DNA of 10,205 bases, from assembly GCA_011049795.1 (NCBI GenBank), contig DRHD01000071.1, positions 1 to 10,205 on the forward strand, in the 5' to 3' direction. The DNA is from Porticoccus sp. GTDB lineage: Bacteria; Pseudomonadota; Gammaproteobacteria; Pseudomonadales; Porticoccaceae. The translations under genes and the position numbers were made by a program. Of this stretch, positions 1-5,160 are shown one piece after another. The notes under the pieces are model-generated. The model made no database searches. It was not told the DNA's origin and worked only from the letters and a program-made list of their open reading frames with translations. The stretch's first letter is position 1. Each line of letters begins with the position of its first letter.

Positions 1-1029
<1,029 letters not shown>

Positions 1030-1054
1030 ACGCGACACACCTACCGTCGACAGA

Positions 1055-1060
1055 AAAGGA
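1055..1060 (+). promoter_or_regulatory. Ribosome binding site of lptE
   Basis: AAAGGA lies six bases before the ATG at 1067. It decides this start over the TTG at 1016 in the same frame, which has no Shine-Dalgarno sequence, overlaps leuS and would push the lipoprotein signal peptide 17 residues inwards. Confidence 0.75.
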
Positions 1061-1066
1061 ATAACA

Positions 1067-1615
1067 ATGAAAAAACTGATCCGCATTGCTATCGCCAGCC
1101 TTCTTATGGCAACGATAGTCACTGGTTGCGGCTGGCACCTTCGCGGCACGGGCCAAGTTGCCGACAATATCTCCAGCGTCCATATCAGTGCAGAAAATAG
1201 ATACGGTGAATTTTACAAATCGCTGGAAAGAACCTTAAAAAGCAATAATATTACAGTGGTTGGAAATGCTACGGAGGCACAATACAGTATTGTTACCCTT
1301 AATAATAAAAGTTCCAAGCGCATCTCCACGGTCAGTGGCGGAGCAAGGGCCTCAGAATATCAACTCACAGAATCCGTAGATATCCTGATTTTGGCAGCTG
1401 ATGGAACACAACTCCTATCTCGCACCACGTTAAGCGCCACAAGGTACCTCGACTTCGATGAAAATGAGGTACAGTCAAAGGTACAGGAAGCCGAGTTGCT
1501 GAGAAAAGAAATGCAGCGCGGCCTGGTTCAACAGGTTATCCGTCGCCTCAATGCCATCAACAATCGCTCTGCTTCATCGCCGGAAACGACCGCAGCAGAT
1601 GCGCCTGAAGACTGA
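1067..1615 (+). CDS. lptE: LPS-assembly lipoprotein LptE
   Basis: Outer-membrane lipoprotein that plugs the LptD barrel and helps insert lipopolysaccharide into the outer leaflet. The 182-residue product begins with a lipoprotein signal peptide: basic MKKLIR, a hydrophobic stretch at 7-18, and the lipobox VTGC with Cys21 as the predicted lipidated residue. It is followed by GWHLRG, typical of LptE just after the acylated cysteine. Further family features are the conserved ASEYQL stretch (95-100) and a C-terminal helix rich in Glu, Arg and Gln (about 138-165). The tail after residue 166 is polar and low in complexity (SASSPETTAADAPED), probably disordered. The gene sits between leuS (37 bases upstream) and holA (17-base overlap), the standard leuS-lptE-holA cluster, and is probably co-transcribed with them. 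LptE is poorly conserved in sequence, but lipobox, size and context together make the call firm. Confidence 0.93.
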   Translation: MKKLIRIAIASLLMATIVTGCGWHLRGTGQVADNISSVHISAENRYGEFYKSLERTLKSNNITVVGNATEAQYSIVTLNNKSSKRISTVSGGARASEYQLTESVDILILAADGTQLLSRTTLSATRYLDFDENEVQSKVQEAELLRKEMQRGLVQQVIRRLNAINNRSASSPETTAADAPED

Positions 1616-2651
1616 GCAACTCGCCTCGCACCTTTCACAGGGGCCCTTGGCCCCTGTTTATCTCGTCAGTGGGGATGAGTCTCTATTAGTACAAGAAGCT
1701 GCCGATGCTATTAGAAGCGCCGCCCGAAGCCAAGGTTATACCGAACGAGAACTACTGCACGCCGAAACCGGCTTTGACTGGAATGTGGTATTAACCGAGG
1801 CTAACAGCCTCTCATTATTTTCAGAAAAGAAAATTCTGGAAATCCGCATTTCCACAGAGAAACCCGGAGACAAAGGCTCAAAAATACTACAGGAATACGT
1901 CGCTAACCCCAGTAGCGACACACTTATGCTGATCATTACTCCCAAGCTGGAGAGCGCTACAACCAGAAGCAAATGGGTTAAAGTCATCGAAAGCCAGGGT
2001 GTCTTCATACAATCATGGCCAGTGCTACCAAACCAGCTGCCTCGGTGGATCACTCAGAGATTACAACTGGCGGGCATCCGTGCCAGCAGCCAAGCAATCT
2101 CTATTCTTGCGGACCGGGTAGAAGGAAACTTACTGGCGGCAGCACAGGAAATTGAAAAGCTTAAATTGCTGATACCCGACGGTGAAGTGGATGGAGACAC
2201 CATGTCCACCATCATCGCCGACAGCGCCCGTTTCAACGTATTTTCACTGGTAGACAAAGCCATGGAGGGGGAAGCCCAAAGTGCCTGCCGCACCTTACGA
2301 GGGTTGCGTGATGAAGGCACCGAGGCCACAATCATTCTATGGGCCCTGACCCGAGAACTTCGCATTCTGATCAAGGCCAGTGATGCCATAGCTGCGGGAG
2401 ACCATCTAGACTGGGCCCTGAAAAATATTGGTGTTTGGGAAAAACGAAAGTCGTTGGTAAAAAATGCGGTAAAACGCCTACCTCCAAACCAACTGAAACA
2501 CATGCTACGTCTCGCCGGAGGGATTGACCGTGCCATTAAAGGCATGCGTAAAGCCTCCCCCTGGGACGACCTCACCACACTCATTCTGATGTTTTGTGGT
2601 ACCCCAACCCTACACCCACAAAACTTGCGGTTGGCACTTCAAGAAAGCTAG
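1599..2651 (+). CDS. holA: DNA polymerase III subunit delta
   Basis: Delta subunit of the clamp loader, which opens the beta sliding clamp and helps load it on primed DNA. The product has 350 residues, against 343 in E. coli. The AAA+-like N-terminal domain (about 1-140) starts MRLKTEQLASHL and has APVYLVSGDESLLVQEA in the place of the E. coli AAYLLLGNDPLLLQES. The middle domain has QLPRWITQRL (147-156) and the sensor-like EGNLLAAAQEIEKLKLL (175-191). The C-terminal collar helices include ARFNVFSLVDKAMEG and ILWALTRELRILIKA. The ATG at 1599 was chosen because it aligns with the E. coli N-terminus. An ATG-type start at 1551 would add 16 residues unlike the family and overlap lptE by 65 bases. 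The chosen start overlaps the lptE stop by 17 bases and has only a weak ribosome site, suggesting translational coupling. It is the last plus-strand gene before a convergent gene. Confidence 0.96.
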   Translation: MRLKTEQLASHLSQGPLAPVYLVSGDESLLVQEAADAIRSAARSQGYTERELLHAETGFDWNVVLTEANSLSLFSEKKILEIRISTEKPGDKGSKILQEYVANPSSDTLMLIITPKLESATTRSKWVKVIESQGVFIQSWPVLPNQLPRWITQRLQLAGIRASSQAISILADRVEGNLLAAAQEIEKLKLLIPDGEVDGDTMSTIIADSARFNVFSLVDKAMEGEAQSACRTLRGLRDEGTEATIILWALTRELRILIKASDAIAAGDHLDWALKNIGVWEKRKSLVKNAVKRLPPNQLKHMLRLAGGIDRAIKGMRKASPWDDLTTLILMFCGTPTLHPQNLRLALQES

Positions 2652-2710
2652 AAGGCTGCCTCTCATCCGATACTGTCCTATCCTCATTTTTTGGAATGGG
2701 TGGTGGGGTA

Positions 2711-3067
2711 TTAAGAGTCAATCAACTCTTTTTTCGTGTGGAAAAATACTATAAAGCTACCTATCACCAACCCACTCAGATCCGCCACCACATCCCAGGC
2801 CTCCATACTGCGATAACCCGTTTTCCCCTGTAGCCACTCAATCAAAGCTCCGTAAGCCAGTAACCCCAGAAAAAGCTGCCAACAAAATTTGGGCCTAGGG
2901 AATGCCTGCGATCCAATTAAGAATAATGCTGCAAAGGTAATGGCATGCATCAATTTATCTTGGCCGGGGAACCACCCAGTACCATTAACCGGCATTAGAG
3001 ACACGATGATAACCAAAGTCAGGCAGCTTATGAAAACCCACCGCCACTTAATAACAGCTTGCTGCAA
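2711..3067 (-). CDS. VanZ-family membrane protein
   Basis: Small integral membrane protein of 118 residues with about four predicted membrane segments (roughly 9-27, 40-55, 61-79 and 93-109). It shows the VanZ-like pattern of conserved polar residues: DKLMH (37-41) at the start of the second segment, EWLQ (77-80) at the end of the third, then R86 and DVVADLSG (92-99) before the fourth. VanZ-like proteins are widespread. VanZ itself gives low-level teicoplanin resistance, but most relatives, including short proteobacterial ones like this, have no established function. The start is TTG at 3065-3067: an in-frame stop lies two codons upstream, there is no good internal ATG or GTG, and GGAG is well placed. 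The gene is convergent with holA and on the same strand as amgK-murU, from which it is separated by about 160 bases and a hairpin. A role in envelope biology is a guess from the neighbours. Confidence 0.85.
   Translation of the reverse strand: MQQAVIKWRWVFISCLTLVIIVSLMPVNGTGWFPGQDKLMHAITFAALFLIGSQAFPRPKFCWQLFLGLLAYGALIEWLQGKTGYRSMEAWDVVADLSGLVIGSFIVFFHTKKELIDS
2713..2734 (+). terminator. Possible rho-independent terminator of the leuS-lptE-holA operon
   Basis: AAGAGT (2713-2718) and ACTCTT (2725-2730) form a perfect 6-bp stem with a 6-base loop. It runs into TTTT, giving six consecutive T in all. The T tract is on the plus strand only, so it would stop transcription from holA, 62 bases downstream of the holA stop. 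It lies inside the last codons of the convergent VanZ-family gene. The stem is short and AT-rich, so it may be weak or coincidental. Confidence 0.4.
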
Positions 3068-3074
3068 ACTTTAT

Positions 3075-3078
3075 CTCC
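3075..3078 (-). promoter_or_regulatory. Ribosome binding site supporting a TTG start for the VanZ-family gene
   Basis: On the minus strand GGAG ends seven bases before TTG (3067-3065). The in-frame TAA at 3073-3071 lies between them, so no longer start is possible. Site and spacing make TTG the most likely initiation codon. Confidence 0.65.
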
Positions 3079-3080
3079 GG

Positions 3081-3230
3081 CATTAATACACTGCTCATCA
3101 ACCCAATGCTCGTCACAATAATGATGGCAGGGTTTGGAAGCTACGTGTAATTTGAGTATGACAACAACAGTTGGAGGAACCGCGGCCTAGGGCATTAGTG
3201 CCCGGCCCTAACTATCGACTTTTTTACCGG
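3081..3230. other. Gene-free interval between the VanZ-family gene and murU
   Basis: About 150 bases with no convincing gene. The longest ATG-initiated reading noticed is 14 codons (plus strand, 3106-3150), with no ribosome site of note. It should contain the minus-strand promoter of the VanZ-family gene if that gene is transcribed alone, but I see no good -35/-10 pair. The one clear structure is the hairpin at 3184-3207. Confidence 0.6.
3184..3207. terminator. Strong GC-rich hairpin downstream of murU
   Basis: GGCC (3184-3187), a TA bulge, GGGCA (3190-3194), loop TTAG, TGCCC (3199-3203) and GGCC (3204-3207) form a nine-pair stem. It begins 23 bases after the murU stop, the right place for the end of the amgK-murU transcript. 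The minus strand has no T tract after it, so it is not a textbook intrinsic terminator in that direction. The only T run (3220-3225) is on the plus strand, 12 bases beyond the stem. It may be a 3'-end stabilising or Rho-assisted structure. Confidence 0.35.
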
Positions 3231-3965
3231 TTAGCTCTTTCCAGAAACTAGGTTCTCGGAAACTACATCCTCAGAGACTACATTCTCGGATACCAGGGTA
3301 TTCAATGCTTGTAACCGTTCAACCGTACCAACATCCCACCAGGTATCTCGAAATATCTCACCGGTCACATAACCACCCTTGATACTGCCGGCTAATACAT
3401 CCCGGATAGGAAACTTTTCGCTCGCTGATGAAAATAATGCAAAAAGATCCGGACGCATCACACTTATGCCGCTAAAAGTGACGCTCTCATCACTCTCCAA
3501 GGGGTAGCGTACACATCGCTCTGAATCCAGGGTGAAATCACCCTTAAGATTATGTTCAGGGTTGGGTACCAACACGAGGTGGGCATCTATTTCTTCAGAC
3601 CATTCTCGCTCCACCAATGATGCCAGCGGGTAATTGGTCCAAATATCGCCATTAATAACCAGAAACGGGTCACTGCCCAGCAAAGGCAATGCTCGACGAA
3701 TACCACCCCCAGTATCCAGCGGATCAGTCTCTCGAGACCAGGCAATACTGATACCAAAACGAGAGCCATCACCAAGAAATGATTCAATTTGGTCACCCAG
3801 CCAAGAAGTATTGATGACCAACTCACGAACACCTGCCGAAGCCAGTCGCTCGACGTGATATTGAATCAGGGGCTTGGTGCCAATTTTTAACAGTGGCTTG
3901 GGCGTATCGTTAGTTAGTGGCCGTAACCTTTCACCAAAACCTGCGGCAAGAATCATTGCCTTCAT
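3231..3965 (-). CDS. murU: N-acetylmuramate alpha-1-phosphate uridylyltransferase MurU
   Basis: Nucleotidyltransferase that converts MurNAc-alpha-1-phosphate and UTP to UDP-MurNAc and pyrophosphate in the cytoplasm. It is the last step of the Pseudomonas-type peptidoglycan recycling route that bypasses MurA. The N-terminal signature is intact: LAAGFGERLRPLT (6-18), TPKPLL (21-26), DTGGGIRRALPLLG (84-97), and NGD (105-107) with the metal-binding Asp. FSGISVM (164-170) and the second metal motif WWDVGTVERL (209-218) follow. The product has 244 residues, about 20 more than P. putida MurU. The excess is a repetitive tail (about 224-241) built from V-S-E-N/D-V units. Start ATG at 3965 has AAAAGGA six bases upstream. 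It follows amgK by 31 bases on the same strand, its functional partner. General sugar-nucleotide pyrophosphorylases are related, but the amgK neighbour makes MurU the best call. Confidence 0.93.
   Translation of the reverse strand: MKAMILAAGFGERLRPLTNDTPKPLLKIGTKPLIQYHVERLASAGVRELVINTSWLGDQIESFLGDGSRFGISIAWSRETDPLDTGGGIRRALPLLGSDPFLVINGDIWTNYPLASLVEREWSEEIDAHLVLVPNPEHNLKGDFTLDSERCVRYPLESDESVTFSGISVMRPDLFALFSSASEKFPIRDVLAGSIKGGYVTGEIFRDTWWDVGTVERLQALNTLVSENVVSEDVVSENLVSGKS
3236..3295. repeat. Four degenerate 15-bp tandem repeats in the 3' end of murU
   Basis: Reading the plus strand, four consecutive 15-base units can be aligned: 3236-3250 (tctttccagaaacta), 3251-3265 (ggttctcggaaacta), 3266-3280 (catcctcagagacta) and 3281-3295 (cattctcggatacca). 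Fifteen is a multiple of three, so copies keep the frame. On the coding strand they give LVSEN, VVSED, VVSEN and LVSGK. The repeats cover nearly the whole extension beyond the usual MurU end and stop at the termination codon. Confidence 0.8.
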
Positions 3966-3971
3966 ATTGAA

Positions 3972-3978
3972 TCCTTTT
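3972..3978 (-). promoter_or_regulatory. Ribosome binding site of murU
   Basis: On the minus strand AAAAGGA ends six bases before the murU ATG (3965). It lies in the 31-base amgK-murU spacer, so murU has its own translation start within the operon. Confidence 0.7.
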
Positions 3979-3996
3979 AACTCGTGTTAACCGGCC

Positions 3997-5031
3997 CTAG
4001 TCACCTACTGTTTCCCATGGCTGGAACCAGGCTTGTTGAGACAATAGAGGAAGTACTCGCAACTCAAACCAGTCTTTAAACCGACTCAGTTCTGGGTGCC
4101 GTTCCAATTGCTCTAGCGTGTAGCGAATCACCAGAGGGAGATCGTTGAGATAGTTGTGCTTGCCATCTCTCAAACAAAGTCTGGAAAATATACCCAATAC
4201 CTTGATATGCCGCTGCAAGCCCATTAGATCAAACCATCGAAGAATCTGTGTATCGGATGCCGGAGGGACAATGCCCGCAGCCTCTGCACGTCGGTAGTAA
4301 TTCAACGCACGCTGTGAAACATAATCTGACGGCCAGCGAATATAACAGTCTCGCAGCAGAGACACCAAGTCATAGGTAACAGGGCCTATAACCGCATCCT
4401 GAAAATCGATCACACCAATCTCTTTATCGGCCAATAACATCAGGTTGCGTGAGTGAAAATCACGATGCACAACAACCTGCGGCTGCTCCAGTGCACTATC
4501 TGCCAACTGCGCCAAGGTTTCATCCAGTAGCTCATGGTCACGAGGCTGTAATTCAATTCCTAACAGCTGGCTCAGAAACCACTCAGGAAAAAGCTTCATT
4601 TCATCCAGCAGACATTGGCGACTATAGTCGGGAAATAAATCCGAAGCTTGGGGTACCCGCTGAATGTTTAATAATACCTCTTCAGCAGCATCGTAGAATG
4701 GGTCAACAGTGGCCGATGACAAATGCGGCAATAACAGGCTGTCACCAAAATCTTCCAGCAATAAAAATCCCTGCTGGTAATCCACGGCAAAAATAGTCGG
4801 GGTGTGTAGGCCATGCTGCTTTAACAACAATGCCACACTGACAAAAGCCGGATTATTTTCATGTTCAGGCGGTGCTGATACCGCAATCAGTGATGGCTGG
4901 CTATTCACCCGGAAATAGTGTCTAAAACCGGCATCTCCATTGAGCGGAAGGATCGACAAATCACCTCGCCGGATAAACGAATCTGGCAGAAATTTCTCAA
5001 CCCAATCTTGCAAGCGCGGCAACTCACTCAT
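3997..5031 (-). CDS. amgK: N-acetylmuramate/N-acetylglucosamine anomeric kinase AmgK
   Basis: Cytoplasmic kinase of the aminoglycoside-phosphotransferase fold that phosphorylates MurNAc (and GlcNAc) at the anomeric position with ATP, giving the substrate of MurU. The 344-residue product is close to the roughly 340 of Pseudomonas AmgK. Visible are the nucleotide-binding N-lobe with GDAGFRHYFRV (32-42), the LLEDFGD hinge (91-97), the catalytic loop HRDFHSRN (189-196) with Asp191 as likely base, and the metal-binding DFQD (209-212) followed by GPVTYDLVSLLRD. The ATG at 5031 gives the expected N-terminus, although no clear Shine-Dalgarno precedes it. The gene is divergent from lptD and followed at 31 bases by murU, the order known from Pseudomonas, where the route contributes to intrinsic fosfomycin resistance. 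The phosphatase MupP that feeds this route is not in the window. Confidence 0.94.
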   Translation of the reverse strand: MSELPRLQDWVEKFLPDSFIRRGDLSILPLNGDAGFRHYFRVNSQPSLIAVSAPPEHENNPAFVSVALLLKQHGLHTPTIFAVDYQQGFLLLEDFGDSLLLPHLSSATVDPFYDAAEEVLLNIQRVPQASDLFPDYSRQCLLDEMKLFPEWFLSQLLGIELQPRDHELLDETLAQLADSALEQPQVVVHRDFHSRNLMLLADKEIGVIDFQDAVIGPVTYDLVSLLRDCYIRWPSDYVSQRALNYYRRAEAAGIVPPASDTQILRWFDLMGLQRHIKVLGIFSRLCLRDGKHNYLNDLPLVIRYTLEQLERHPELSRFKDWFELRVLPLLSQQAWFQPWETVGD

Positions 5032-5160
5032 AATTTATGGGGCATTTGGAAAAAAGGCTCGCCATTCTACCCCAAACCCTCGCATGATGCCTCAGAATGG
5101 GTAAAATGGAGCGTCGCAATTTTGACCACAGCTTGCCCGAAGAGAAGACGGATAATAAGA
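5032..5160. promoter_or_regulatory. Divergent amgK/lptD intergenic region
   Basis: These 129 bases must serve both the minus-strand amgK-murU and the plus-strand lptD operon, unless promoters lie inside the genes. I see only weak candidates. Toward amgK there is a TAGAAT -10-like hexamer (minus strand, 5069-5064), 32 bases before the start codon but without a matching -35. Toward lptD there is TAAAAT at 5102-5107 with a poor -35. No sequence like the sigma-E consensus (GGAACTT with a TCTGA-like -10), which drives lptD in E. coli, was recognised. Confidence 0.4.

Noticed and set aside
1551..1598. Sixteen-codon upstream extension of holA
   Set aside because: It overlaps lptE deeply and adds arginine-rich residues not seen at the HolA N-terminus. 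The ATG at 1599 aligns with the family.
2054..2584. A 176-codon open frame on the minus strand opposite holA
   Set aside because: Its product (Ser, Arg and Met rich, no recognisable domain) is what an antisense reading of a real gene looks like, and holA is certain.
2594..2833. A 79-codon plus-strand frame spanning the holA/VanZ convergent region
   Set aside because: It overlaps the ends of two supported genes, contains the hairpin, and its product has no recognisable features.
3106..3150. A 14-codon reading frame in the gap before murU
   Set aside because: Too short, no clear ribosome site, no evidence of expression.
4449..4796. A 115-codon open frame on the plus strand opposite amgK
   Set aside because: Antisense shadow of a well-supported kinase gene; no ribosome site or family resemblance.
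5122..5156. TTGACC and GATAAT as a sigma-70 promoter for lptD
   Set aside because: The spacer would be 23 bases, far from the usual 16-18, and the -10 would lie only four bases before the start codon.
4918..5160. An 81-codon open N-terminal extension of lptD beginning at GTG
   Set aside because: It is antisense to the conserved 5' end of amgK for over 110 bases, has no LptD-like sequence and would bury the signal peptide. The ATG at 5161 is the proper start.
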